Assembly (NCBI RefSeq): GCF_024199945.1
Contig: NZ_JANADP010000001.1
Location: 2,728,001-2,792,000 of the forward strand
Direction: 5' to 3'
Length of the DNA: 64,000 bases
DNA from: Bradyrhizobium sp. CCGUVB4N
GTDB taxonomy: Bacteria; Pseudomonadota; Alphaproteobacteria; Rhizobiales; Xanthobacteraceae
The position numbers and the translations under genes were made by a program. The notes under the pieces were generated by a model. That model worked only from the letters and a program-made list of their open reading frames with translations. It was not told the DNA's origin and did no database searches. Positions 12,472-22,400 of this stretch are shown here, piece by piece; position 1 is the first letter of the stretch; each line of letters begins with the position of its first letter.

Positions 12472-12747
12472 TCAGCGCTTGGCGGATTTCCGCTTCGAGC
12501 TCTTCTTGGCCGTCTTCTTCTTTGACGTTTTCTTTGACGTTTTCTTGGATGCCTTCTTTGGCACCTTCTTGCCCTTTGCGCGTGCTTCCGACAGGCCGAT
12601 TGCGATCGCCTGCTTGCGGCTCTTCACGCGACCGCCGCGGCCGCCGGGTCCGCTCTTCGCGGTCCCCTTCTTGTAGCGCCGCATCTCTCGTTCGACATCA
12701 CTGCCGGCACTGCGTGAGTAGCGGCGTTTCTTTGCCTTGCGTGCCAT
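12472..12747 (-). CDS. Basic DUF6496-type protein
   Basis: 91 residues from MARKAKKRRYSRSAGSDV; AGGGAGAGAG precedes this ATG. The core (GGRVKSRKQAIAIGLSEAR) matches the small family I know as DUF6496. The C-terminal 40 residues are nearly all Lys, Ser and Thr in KKASKKTSKK-type repeats, like histone H1 tails, so nucleic-acid binding is a reasonable inference. A GGAAC-N16-TGTT promoter-like pair lies about 40 bp upstream. Confidence 0.75.
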   Translation of the reverse strand: MARKAKKRRYSRSAGSDVEREMRRYKKGTAKSGPGGRGGRVKSRKQAIAIGLSEARAKGKKVPKKASKKTSKKTSKKKTAKKSSKRKSAKR

Positions 12748-12785
12748 CAACTCTCTCCCTTGACCTCCCCTTGGCCTCGGAAGAG

Positions 12786-12810
12786 AACAGGAGGGCTGAC
12801 GCAACGTTCC
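12786..12810 (-). promoter_or_regulatory. EcfG-like promoter before DUF6496 gene
   Basis: On the minus strand GGAAC is followed after exactly 16 bases by TGTT, close to the alphaproteobacterial EcfG consensus GGAAC-N16/17-CGTT. It is 39 bp from the chosen start codon. Confidence 0.55.
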
Positions 12811-12830
12811 AAAGGCGCCGGCCGCGGGCC

Positions 12831-13025
12831 TCAGAAGGAGTTCGCGAGCTCGATCTCCGCTTCAAGCACCTGGATGCGGCGTGCGGCTTCGGCCGAGGAC
12901 AGGCCGCGATCATATTGCGCGGGCTGGTAGGCCTCTTCGCTCAGCCGCTTCAGCCGCAGCCCTTGCGCCCGGGTCATCTGCTCCATGAGAAAAGCCTTGG
13001 CGTCGTATTTACCCTGAACCTGCAT
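12831..13025 (-). CDS. DUF3072-like small protein
   Basis: 64 residues, MQVQGKYDAKAFLMEQMTRA at the start. The segment MTRAQGLRLKRLSEEA and the downstream LSSAEAARRIQVLEAEIE match my recollection of the DUF3072 family (moderate certainty). Function unknown. It is divergent from the next gene, with a GTTC-N7-GTTC LexA-like box in the 61-bp gap between them. Confidence 0.7.
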   Translation of the reverse strand: MQVQGKYDAKAFLMEQMTRAQGLRLKRLSEEAYQPAQYDRGLSSAEAARRIQVLEAEIELANSF

Positions 13026-13062
13026 CTCTGCTCTCCACTCTGAATTCGTGACTTGACTATAT

Positions 13063-13077
13063 GTTCTTATTTTGTTC
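13063..13077 (+). promoter_or_regulatory. LexA-like (SOS) box
   Basis: GTTC, seven bases (TTATTTT), GTTC is the direct-repeat operator of alphaproteobacterial LexA. It lies in the short intergenic space of the divergent pair 12831-13025 and 13087-13350 and overlaps promoter-like elements (TTGACT at 13053; TATAGT on the other strand at 13056-13061). Confidence 0.55.
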
Positions 13078-13086
13078 TAACAAGCC

Positions 13087-13350
13087 ATGGACAACAGAAT
13101 TAATGAAATTCGACGCAAAATCAGCGCCTTGAGGCTGGAGATGGCCGATGTCGAGGCGTCCGTGCGCGATCTCGTCAATCGCGATCGCGACTGCACCGGG
13201 CGGGCTCTGACGCAGATGGAGCTGCGCCGGAAAATCAATCTGCTGATCGGCGAATGGAAGGCCGCCGGCGGTGGCGGGGTGTTGCCCGACATCCGCGACC
13301 GGGTGCGTCTTCGTGCGCAGAAGAGCGAGAGCAGGGCGGCGCGCCGTTGA
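13087..13350 (+). CDS. Small coiled-coil hypothetical protein
   Basis: 87 residues. The first 40 form a charged heptad-like helix (MDNRINEIRRKISALRLEMA), followed by a second helix around ELRRKINLLIGEWKAAG and a basic tail. No family recognised. No Shine-Dalgarno is visible; with a promoter at TTGACT-N16/17 the mRNA could be leaderless. The LexA-like box lies 10 bp before the ATG. Confidence 0.6.
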   Translation: MDNRINEIRRKISALRLEMADVEASVRDLVNRDRDCTGRALTQMELRRKINLLIGEWKAAGGGGVLPDIRDRVRLRAQKSESRAARR

Positions 13351-13384
13351 GACATGCCACGGCGGTGGCGGATGGAGGCTGGCG

Positions 13385-13594
13385 GTGGAAGAAGACCCGG
13401 ACGCCTACCGGATTCTGAAGCTCCGCGCCGAGATCCTCGAATTGGGCTCCGCGATCCGGCAATTGCAGCGCGAGGGCCTCGACGATGCCGCGGCCCAGCT
13501 CCTGATTACGCGCAAGCGGGCGCGGCTCGACCACCTCGTGAAGACAGCTCCCACAGGCGGCCACCTTAACATCACTGACATTCGACGCAGCTAA
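13385..13594 (+). CDS. Small helical hypothetical protein
   Basis: 69 residues from a GTG preceded by GGAGG at 13375-13379: VEEDPDAYRILKLRAEILEL. It resembles its upstream neighbour in being a short two-helix charged protein (EILELGSAIRQLQREGLDD). The frame is open further upstream, overlapping the previous gene, but the ribosome site supports the GTG. It starts 34 bp after the preceding stop, so the two are probably co-transcribed. Confidence 0.55.
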   Translation: MEEDPDAYRILKLRAEILELGSAIRQLQREGLDDAAAQLLITRKRARLDHLVKTAPTGGHLNITDIRRS

Positions 13595-13629
13595 AGCGAT
13601 CGCGCAACGCGACATGCCGGAGCTCGTCC

Positions 13630-13830
13630 GTGCCGGAAGCCGAAATGGCCGCTCTGCTGAGGGCCGTGCTTGATGAGGTCTGTGCCGATCTTGCGCCGTC
13701 CGAAATGGCGACGCGCGAACGAATTGCCGCACGACTGGGTGATCTTGCTCGATCGGGGCAATGTTCGGTCGACGATTTGAAGCGCGCCGGCCGGGACGTG
13801 CTGACCCGCGCGCCGACGATGTGGCGCTAA
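13630..13830 (+). CDS. Small hypothetical protein
   Basis: 66 residues from GTG, with GGAG 8-12 bp upstream; an internal ATG at 13645 is the alternative. The sequence (LRAVLDEVCADLAPSEMATR) is helical and resembles small Rhizobiales proteins of unknown function. Third gene of a run of tiny plus-strand genes; a bidirectional terminator follows at 13887. Confidence 0.6.
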   Translation: MPEAEMAALLRAVLDEVCADLAPSEMATRERIAARLGDLARSGQCSVDDLKRAGRDVLTRAPTMWR

Positions 13831-13886
13831 GTTCGCTGGCCATGTGCCTCGACTGCCGATCGAGACCGGCATCGCCAAAGCAACGA

Positions 13887-13910
13887 AAAGCCCCGCGTCG
13901 CCGCGGGGCT
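13887..13910. terminator. Bidirectional terminator
   Basis: AAGCCCCGCG and CGCGGGGCTT pair perfectly around TCGC between convergent genes ending at 13830 and 13933. T-rich flanks on both sides. Confidence 0.8.
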
Positions 13911-13932
13911 TCTCATTGTCTTGAGCCCGCGC

Positions 13933-14172
13933 TTACTTGCTCATTCCGTTCTGGGGCTTGGTCATGCTGCCACCCTGATCGCTGCCGGGGCCAGCACCGC
14001 CTTGGCCGGACGCGTCGGCAGGTACGGTCTTCTTCATGTTGGCGCCTGTCGTCTGCGACGACGAGGTTGATGATTCATGCTTCGCCTTGTGCGACTTGGC
14101 CTGCGCGGCGAAGGGCGCGGCAGCGAGGCCGGTTACCAACATCACGGCGAGAGTGAGCTTGGTCGTGTTCAT
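13933..14172 (-). CDS. Small secreted protein
   Basis: 79 residues: signal peptide MNTTKLTLAVMLVTGLAAAP with cleavage after AQA, then a low-complexity Ser/Thr/Lys/Gly chain (SHKAKHESSTSSSQTTGANM). Probably disordered in the periplasm. The start is supported by GGGAG upstream and the signal sequence. A GGAAC-N16-GGTT pair lies about 40 bp before the start. Confidence 0.75.
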   Translation of the reverse strand: MNTTKLTLAVMLVTGLAAAPFAAQAKSHKAKHESSTSSSQTTGANMKKTVPADASGQGGAGPGSDQGGSMTKPQNGMSK

Positions 14173-14212
14173 GCGCGGGAACTCCCTGAGTTGAATTGAC
14201 GCAGGCAGAGCC

Positions 14213-14237
14213 AACCGCTCATTGCCGAGGGAGTTCC
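14213..14237 (-). promoter_or_regulatory. EcfG-like promoter before small secreted protein
   Basis: Minus-strand GGAAC, 16 bases, GGTT; one mismatch to GGAAC-N16-CGTT. About 40 bp from the start codon. Confidence 0.5.
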
Positions 14238-14270
14238 GAACCAAAGAGCGCATTGCGCCTCACGCGCGCT

Positions 14271-14552
14271 TCAAGATTCCTTGTCCTCGTTGAGGATGAA
14301 CACGACACCCGTCAGCGCCGCACCGATGGCAAACGTCGTCACCATCGTGCCGACAAAGACGAAGGCTGCCGCATGGCCGCCGTGATTCAGCAATTCTGCG
14401 ACCGCGGGATTGGCCAGGATCAGTGCAAGTGTGAAGACCAGGCCGAGTGCCGCGCCCATCATCGCGTGTGTCATCAGCTTGATGATGCCGGTGGGAGAGA
14501 TCAGGCTTGGCGATCTATTTGGCGACCTGTTTGGCGACTTTTTTGTGCGCAT
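14271..14552 (-). CDS. Two-helix membrane protein
   Basis: 93 residues from MRTKKSPNRSPNRSPSL, with two hydrophobic helices (about residues 26-48 and 59-82), basic N-terminus and acidic end NEDKES. Function unknown. The open frame starts at 14612, but a perfect GGAAC-N16-CGTT promoter at 14579-14603 would start transcription near 14570, so the ATG at 14552 is the first usable start; 14474 is possible. The SPNR repeat comes from a 12-bp tandem repeat in the DNA at 14511-14546. Confidence 0.65.
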   Translation of the reverse strand: MRTKKSPNRSPNRSPSLISPTGIIKLMTHAMMGAALGLVFTLALILANPAVAELLNHGGHAAAFVFVGTMVTTFAIGAALTGVVFILNEDKES

Positions 14553-14578
14553 GGAACTGCCGATCGATCTGGCACGCC

Positions 14579-14603
14579 AACGCGCATCGTCGTCGCGGGT
14601 TCC
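14579..14603 (-). promoter_or_regulatory. EcfG-type promoter, exact consensus
   Basis: Minus strand GGAAC-N16-CGTT matches the EcfG consensus exactly and lies about 30 bp before the ATG at 14552. Confidence 0.65.
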
Positions 14604-14694
14604 ATTTTGCATGAAGGAATTGTCATCCCCCGCTTCATCCGACGTTCATGCCGATCTTGCCAGGATGAACGGCATCAACACGGGAACATTCGCT

Positions 14695-14916
14695 ATGGGT
14701 AAGGTGGTCTTTCTCTATCGCTCGCTGGCCTACCGTAACGCAGCGGCCGACATGTTGCGCAAGGCGCGCAAGCTGCCGCGCGGTGCAGAGCGCAGCGCAA
14801 CCCGCCGCTACGCGACGGCGTTGCGCGATCTCGCGCAAACGGAGGCCTGGCTCGAGGGGCGTGTCGCCGATGAACCGAAGCCGATGTTACGGCTGAAGGT
14901 CGCTGCGTCGCGCTAA
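14695..14916 (+). CDS. Small basic hypothetical protein
   Basis: 73 residues, MGKVVFLYRSLAYRNAAADM, followed by a basic helical stretch and the conserved-looking ALRDLAQTEAWLEG. Unknown function; I recognise it as a Bradyrhizobium small protein. ATG at 14665 would add ten residues and cannot be excluded. Its stop codon overlaps the 3' end of the convergent kinase gene by 4 bp. Confidence 0.65.
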   Translation: MGKVVFLYRSLAYRNAAADMLRKARKLPRGAERSATRRYATALRDLAQTEAWLEGRVADEPKPMLRLKVAASR

Positions 14917-16406
14917 CCCGACGCGCGCTGAAGTTCGGGGGAGGTGCTGGCCTCGAACTTGTCCTGCGTTGCCGATGTTGCCGCGCTCTTGCGTATCAAC
15001 GGCACATTGAGGCGGCACAACAGGCCCTCCGAACGCCAGTCGAATTGCGCCTGTCCGCCGAGCTGGGATTCGACACTGGCCAGCAGGCTTCTCGTGCCGA
15101 AGCCTCGCGACTTCGGCGTCCTGACCAGCGGCCCTCCGGTCTCCTCCCAGGTCAGGACGAGAAGATCGTTCTCGACCTGCCAGCCGATCGCGAGCCGCCC
15201 CGACCGGGTCGAGAGCGCGCCATATTTGGCCGAATTGGTGAAGAGCTCGTGCAGCGCAAGCGCCAGCGTCTGCGCCGTCGCCGGCAGCAACTGCACCTCG
15301 GGACCCGTGAGCTCGATCTGTCCGCCGAGCGAGTAGGGCGCAAGCTCCTCCTCGATCAGCTTGGAGAGCTCGGCGCCCTGCCAGCTCGACAGCGACAGGA
15401 TGGTGTGCACGCGCGCGAGCGCATTGATGCGCCCCTCGACGGCATGGACGTAAGCCTTGACCTCGTCGGCACGGGTGAGGCGCACGATCGACTGTGCCAG
15501 CGCCAGCGCATTCTTGGCGCGGTGATCGACTTCGCGCGCCAGCAGGTTCTGCCGTTCCTCGGCGCGCTTGCGTTCGGTGATATCGACCGTGACGCCGCTC
15601 ACCCGCACCACGCGGCCGCCCGGATCCACCGTTGCGGCCGCCGTGCCGACGCACCAGCGCACCTCGCCATCGGGCCTGCAGACGCGAAACTCTCCCTCAT
15701 AGGCGTGGGCGCCGGTATTGAACGCGGCAATCGCCTGTCCGAACCGGTCGAAATCATCCGGGTGCAGCAGCGCCTGGATGTTGGCCGAGGTGACGTTGAA
15801 GGTCTCCGGCGTCACGCCGAAAATGCGGTACTGGCCTTCGTCCCACATCCAGTCGCCGTTGACCCAATCCCAGTCCCAGGATCCCATCTTGCCGGCGGCA
15901 ATCGCCATGCTGCGCCGCTCTTCGCTCTCGCGCAACTTCGCGGTGGAATTCTCGAGCTCGGCCGTGCGGGCGCGGACGCGATCCTCGAGATCCTGGTTCA
16001 GCCGTTCGAGCTCGCGCGTCTTGCGATAGAGCTCGGCAAACACCTTGACCTTGGCGCGCAGCACTTCCGGTATGACGGGTACCGGAACATAGTCGACCGC
16101 GCCCATCTCGTAGCCGCGGAGCCGGTCGATGTCGCTGACCTGGATTGCCGAGATGAAGATCATCGCGGTCTTCTGGAAGCGCGGATGCTCGCGGATCATC
16201 GCGGCGAGCTCGAAGCCGTCGAGCTCGGGCATGCAGACGTCGACCAGGATCACCGCGATCTCGGTCTTGAGCAGAACCTCCAGCGCCTCGCGGCCGGACG
16301 AGGCGATCACGAGGTTCTCGCCGAGTTCCTTCAAGATCACCTCATAGGCGAGCAGCTTGGCCGGCTGGTCGTCGACGAGGAGGATATTGACCTTTTCGTG
16401 GTCCAT
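14913..16406 (-). CDS. REC-PAS-HWE hybrid sensor kinase
   Basis: 497 residues, cytosolic. Order: receiver (1-125, phospho-acceptor Asp56 in LVDVCMPELDG), coiled linker (125-165), PAS/PAC of the PAS_3 type (165-282), then an HWE-family kinase (His295 in REVDHRAKNALAL, HELFTNSAKYG box, and the diagnostic W-x-E in LTWEETGG). A receiver before the kinase suggests it takes phosphate from, or is switched by, another kinase. The giant kinase gene lies 13 bp upstream on the same strand, so the pair is almost certainly co-transcribed and functionally linked. Confidence 0.92.
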   Translation of the reverse strand: MDHEKVNILLVDDQPAKLLAYEVILKELGENLVIASSGREALEVLLKTEIAVILVDVCMPELDGFELAAMIREHPRFQKTAMIFISAIQVSDIDRLRGYEMGAVDYVPVPVIPEVLRAKVKVFAELYRKTRELERLNQDLEDRVRARTAELENSTAKLRESEERRSMAIAAGKMGSWDWDWVNGDWMWDEGQYRIFGVTPETFNVTSANIQALLHPDDFDRFGQAIAAFNTGAHAYEGEFRVCRPDGEVRWCVGTAAATVDPGGRVVRVSGVTVDITERKRAEERQNLLAREVDHRAKNALALAQSIVRLTRADEVKAYVHAVEGRINALARVHTILSLSSWQGAELSKLIEEELAPYSLGGQIELTGPEVQLLPATAQTLALALHELFTNSAKYGALSTRSGRLAIGWQVENDLLVLTWEETGGPLVRTPKSRGFGTRSLLASVESQLGGQAQFDWRSEGLLCRLNVPLIRKSAATSATQDKFEASTSPELQRASG

Positions 16407-16419
16407 TCTCGGATCCAGC

Positions 16420-19400
16420 TCAGCGGTGCAGCCACATGCGGATCGCAAGCAGCAATTGATCGGTGTTGACGGGTTTGGCGAGGTAGTCGGACGCGCCGGC
16501 TTCCAGGCATTTTTCGCGGTCGCCCTTCATCGCCTTCGCCGTCAGCGCGATGATCGGCAGGCGGAGGAAGGCCGGGTTCTCCCGGATCACGCCGATGGTC
16601 TGGTAGCCATCCATCTGCGGCATCATGATGTCCATCAGCACGATGGCGATTTCCGGATTGGATTCGACCAGCGTCACCGCCTCGCGGCCGGTGGTCGCCG
16701 TCAGCACCTTCATGCCGCGCCGTTCCAGCACGCTCGACAGCGCGAAGATGTTGCGGGCATCGTCGTCGACGAGCAGTGCGGTCTTGCCGATCAGATCCTC
16801 GTCGGAACTGTTCAGCTTCTCCAGCATGCGCTGTTTCTCGACGGGCAGTTCCGTGATCACGCGATGCAGGAACAGCGCGGTCTCGTCGAGCAGACGTTCG
16901 GGCGATTCCACGCCCTTGACCACGATGCTGCGCGCCATGGTGTGAAGTTCCGCATCCTCTTCGGCCGAGAGTTCGCGGCCGGTGAACACCACCACGGGAA
17001 CATTCGATAGCGTGTCGTCGCGGCGGATCTGCTCCAGCACCTCAAAGCCGCTCATGTCGGGCAGCCGGAGGTCGAGCACCACGCAGTCACAGGGGGCCTC
17101 GCGCAGCGTCGAGAGCGCACCCGCGCCGGTATCGGTGGTCACGATCTCGATGTCGTCGTGATGCAGCAGCTCCCGGATCGACAGCTGCTCGGCTTCGTTG
17201 TCCTCGACGATCAGGAGCCGCTTGCGTCGTGGCTGCGCATATTCCTTGATCTGGGTCAGCGCCGCGGAAACGCCCTCGGTCGTGGTCGGCTTGTTGACGA
17301 AGGAGAAGGCGCCGCGGGCCAGCGCATGCTGCCGGTCCTCGTCGAGCGTGATGATCTGTACCGGAATGTGACGCGTCAGCGGGTTGTGCTTGAGCTGGCT
17401 CAGCACCGTCCAGCCGAGCATGTCGGGCAGGAACACGTCGAGCGACACGGCGCGCGGCTGGTACTGTTTTGCGAGTTCGAGCGCCTCCGCGCCGCGCGCG
17501 GCGACCAGGACCTTGAAACCCTTGTCACGCGCAAGGTCGACCAGGATGCGGGCATAGTGCGGATCGTCCTCGACGACCAGCAGGATGCTGTCGCCGGGTT
17601 CGAGATTGAGCCGGTCGTCGGGCAGCTGCTCGATGACGCGCTGCTGCTCGGGGACAGCGGGCTGCAGTGCCGGCGGCTGGTTGTATTGTTGCGGCGCCGG
17701 CGCGGCACGCGGCGCCAGCGTCGGGCCGGAATATTTCAGCGGCAGATACAGCGTGAAGGTCGAGCCCTTGCCGGGGGCGCTGCGCAGGTGGATTTCGCCG
17801 CCGAGCAGGCTCGCGAGCTCGCGGCTGATGGCAAGGCCAAGGCCGGTGCCGCCGTATTTGCGGCTGGTGCCGGCGTCGGCCTGCTGGAACGCCTCGAAGA
17901 TCAGCTTCTGCTTCTCCAGGGGAATGCCGATGCCGGTATCGGAGACCTCGAAGGCGATGACGGCCGGCGCGGAGTTCAGCACCGGATGATCCGTGCCCCA
18001 ACCACCGAGCGCGCCGGCGACCTTGAGCCGCACTTCGCCTTCACCGGTGAACTTGAACGCGTTGGAGAGCAGGTTCTTCAGCACCTGCTGCAAGCGTTTG
18101 GAGTCGGTGACGATGCTGCGTGCGAGGTTCGGATCGACGTCGATCTGGAACGACAGATTGCGGTTCTCCGCCTCGTGCCGGAACGGCCGCCCGACCGTCT
18201 CGAGCAGGTTCGCGGTGAGGATCTCCTCGGCCTCGACCGTCACCGTGCCGGACTCGATCTTGGAGAGATCGAGAATGTCGCTGATGAGGTTCAAGAGATC
18301 GGTGCCGGCGCCGTGGATGGTGCGGGCGAACTCGACCTGTTTGGCGGAAAGATTGCCGTCCGGATTGTCGGTGAGCTGCTGGCCGAGAATCAGGATGGAG
18401 TTCAGCGGCGTGCGCAGCTCGTGGCTCATATTGGCCAGGAATTCCGACTTGTACTTCGAGGTCAGCGCGAGCTCGGTCGCCTTTTCCTCGAGCGCGCGGC
18501 GGGCCTGTTCGATCTCCTGGTTCTTGCGCTCGACTTCGACGTTACGTTCGGCGAGCTGCTGCGCCTTCTGCTCGAGCTGGTCGTTGGTCTGCTGCAATTC
18601 GCGCTGTTGGGTCTGGAGCTCGCCGGCCAGCTGCTGCGACTGCTTCAGCAGGCCTTCGGTCTGCATCGTCGCTTCGATCGAATTGAGCACGATGCCGATG
18701 GAATCGGTGAGCTGCTCCAGGAAGGTCATCTGCGAGGTCGTGAACGAGGTGAGCGAGGCGAGCTCGATCACCGCCTTGACCTGGCCCTCGAACAGCACCG
18801 GCAGCACCACGAGGTTTTTCGGTGCGACGCGCAGCAGCGCCGAGTTGATCGGCACGACGTCGGCGGGAATATCGGCGACCACGCGCGGGCGCCTGTCGAG
18901 CGCGCACTGGCCGATCAGGCCGTCGCCGAATTGCAGCACGCGTTGATAGGGGTAGACGCCGTCGCCGGCATAGGAGGCGAGCAGCAGGAGCTGCGGATTG
19001 TCCTCGTTCTCGACCTGGTAGATCACGCCGGTATGCGCGTTGACCAGCGGCGACAGCTCGGTCAGCAGCAGCCGGCCGACGGTCGTGAGATCGCGCTGGC
19101 CCTGTAGCATGTTGGTGAATTTGGCGAGGTTGGTCTTCAGCCAGTCCTGCTCGGTGTTCACGTCCGTCGTGAGACGGAGATTCGTGATCATCGTGTTGAT
19201 GTTGTCTTTCAGCTCGGCGAGTTCGCCGCGGGCGTCAACCTGGATCGACGGCGTCAAATCGCCCTTGGTCACGGCGGTCGCCACTTCCGCGATCGCGCGC
19301 ACCTGCGAGGTGAGGTTGGCGGCGAGCAGGTTGACGTTGCCGGTGAGGTCCTTCCAGGTGCCGGCCGCGCCGGGCACGTCGGCCTGGCCGCCCAGCCGTC

Positions 19401-22400
19401 CTTCGACGCCGACCTCGCGCGCCACCGACGTCACCTGGTCGGCGAAGGTCGCGAGCGTCTCGGTCATGTTGTTGATGGTGTCGGCGAGCGCTGCGACTTC
19501 GCCCTTCGATTTCACGGTGAGGTTCTGTTTGAGGTCGCCGTTGGCGACCGCGGTCACCACCTTAACGATGCCGCGGACCTGCTCGGTGAGGTTCGCCGCC
19601 ATGAAGTTGACGGTGTCGGTGAGGTCCTTCCAGGTTCCGGCCACACCGGGCACCTGGGCCTGACCGCCGAGCTCGCCTTCGGTGCCGACTTCGCGCGCCA
19701 CGCGCGTCACCTCGCCGGCGAACGCGTTGAGCTGGTCCACCATGGTGTTGATGGTGTTCTTCAGCTCGAGGATTTCGCCCTTCACGTCGACGGTGATCTT
19801 GCGGGACAAGTCGCCGCGCGCCACGGCGGTCGTGACCTCGGCGATGTTGCGGACCTGCGTGGTGAGGTTCGCGGCCAGCAGGTTGACGTTGTCGGTGAGG
19901 TCCTTCCAGGTGCCGCCGACGCCGGGCACGACCGCCTGGCCGCCGAGCCGGCCTTCGGTGCCCACTTCGCGCGCCACGCGCGTCACTTCGGCGGCGAACG
20001 AGCGGAGCTGCTCGACCATGGTGTTGAGGGTGTCCTTGAGCAGCAGGATCTCGCCCCGCACGTCCACCGTGATCTTCTTCGACAAATCGCCGCCGGCGAT
20101 CGCGGTCGCGACCTCGGCGATGTTGCGGACCTGGGCCGTCAGGTTCGAGGCCATGAAGTTGACGTTGTCGGTGAGGTCCTTCCAGGTGCCGGCGACGCCG
20201 GACACCTCGGCCTGACCGCCGAGCTTGCCTTCGGTGCCGACTTCGCGCGCGACGCGCGTCACCTCGCCGGCGAAGGCGTTGAGCTGGTCCACCATGGTGT
20301 TGATGGTGTTCTTGAGCTCGAGGATTTCGCCCTTCACGTCGACGGTGATCTTGCGGGACAAGTCGCCGCGCGCCACGGCGGTCGTCACCTCGGCGATGTT
20401 GCGGACCTGGGCGGTGAGGTTGCCGGCCATCGAGTTGACGGAGTCGGTCAAATCCTTCCAGGTGCCGGCGACGCCGGGCACGTTGGCCTGGCCGCCGAGC
20501 CGGCCCTCGGTGCCGACCTCGCGCGCCACGCGCGTCACTTCGCCCGCGAAGCGGTTGAGCTGGTCGACCATCGTGTTCAGCGTGTCCTTCAGCTGAAGGA
20601 TCTCGCCGCGCACGTCCACCGTGATCTTGCGCGAGAGGTCGCCGCCGGCGATCGCGGTCGCGACCTCGGCGATGTTGCGGACCTGGGCGGTGAGGTTGCC
20701 CGCCATCGAGTTGACGTTATCGGTGAGGTCCTTCCAGGTGCCGGCCACGCCGGTCACCTGCGCCTGGCCACCGAGCTTGCCTTCGGTGCCGACCTCGCGC
20801 GCCACGCGCGTGACTTCGCCGGCGAAGGCGTTGAGCTGGTCCACCATGGTGTTGAGCGTTTCCTTCAGCTGAAGGATTTCGCCCGACACGTTCACGGTGA
20901 TCTTCTTCGACAAGTCGCCCTTGGCGACGGCCGTGGCGACCTCGGCGATGTTGCGGACCTGGCCGGTCAGGTTCGAGGCCATCGAGTTGACCGAGTCCGT
21001 CAGATCCTTCCAGGTGCCGGCGACGCCGCGCACCTGGGCCTGGCCGCCGAGCTTGCCTTCGGTGCCGACCTCGCGCGCGACGCGCGTGACTTCGCCGGCG
21101 AAGGCGTTGAGCTGGTCCACCATGGTGTTGATGGTGTCCTTCAGCTCGAGGATTTCACCGCGGACGTCCACGGTGATCTTCTTCGACAAGTCGCCGCCGG
21201 CGACCGCGGTCGTCACCTCGGCGATGTTGCGAACCTGTGCGGTCAGGTTCGAAGCCATCGAGTTGACGCTTTCGGTGAGGTCCTTCCAGGTGCCGGCGAC
21301 GCCGAGCACGTTGGCCTGGCCGCCGAGCCGTCCCTCGGTGCCGACCTCGCGCGCGACGCGCGTGACTTCGCCGGCGAAGGCGTTGAGCTGGTCGACCATG
21401 GTGTTGAGCGTTTCTTTCAGCTGAAGGATTTCGCCCGAGACGTTCACGGTGATCTTCTTCGACAAGTCGCCGCCGGCGATGGCGGTCGCGACGTCGGCGA
21501 TGTTGCGGACCTGCGCCGTCAGGTTCGACGCCATGAAGTTGACGTTGTCGGTCAGGTCCTTCCAGGTGCCGGCGACACCAGGCACCTGGGCCTGGCCGCC
21601 GAGCTTGCCTTCGGTGCCGACCTCGCGCGCGACGCGCGTCACTTCGGAGGCGAAGGAGTTGAGCTGGTCCACCATGGTGTTGATGGTGTCCTTCAGCTCC
21701 AGGATTTCGCCGCGCACGTCCACCGTGATCTTGCGGGACAAGTCGCCGCGCGCCACGGCGGTCGTCACGTTGGCGATGTTTCGCACCTGTGCGGTGAGGT
21801 TGCCGCACATCGCGTTGACGGAGTCGGTCAGGTCCTTCCAGGTGCCGGCGACGCCGGGCACGATGGCCTGGCCGCCGAGCTTGCCGTCGGTGCCGACCTC
21901 GCGGGCGACGCGCGTCACTTCAGAGGCGAAGGAGCGCAACTGGTCCACCATCGTGTTGATGGCTTCCTTGAGCTGCAGGATCTCGCCGCGGACGTCGACC
22001 GTGATCTTCTTGGACAAGTCGCCGTTGGCGACCGCGATCGTCACCTCGGCGATGTTGCGAACCTGGTTGGTCAGGTTGTTCGCCATCGAGTTGACGCTCT
22101 CGGTCAGGTCCTTCCAGACGCCGGTCACCTCAGGCACCTGGGCCTGGCCGCCGAGCTTGCCCTCGGTGCCGACCTCACGCGCCACGCGCGTCACCTCGGA
22201 GGTGAAGACGCCGAGCTGCTTGATCATCGTGTTGACGATGGTCGCCGATTGCAGGAATTCGCCGCGCAGTGGGCGGCCCTCGACGTCGAGCTTGACGGTT
22301 TGCAGCAGGTCGCCCTGCGCCACGGCCGCGACCGCACGGGTGACCTCGCGCGTCGGCCACAGCAGATCGTCGATCAGCGTGTTGACCGAGCCTTCCATGT

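Noticed and set aside
17158..19107. 649-codon plus-strand ORF opposite the giant kinase
   Set aside because: Antisense shadow caused by high GC and the repetitive kinase sequence; no known motif, and the minus strand has full domain structure.
19171..22206. CRISPR or non-coding satellite array
   Set aside because: The 276-bp periodicity is a continuous open frame encoding HAMP domains, with no spacer structure.
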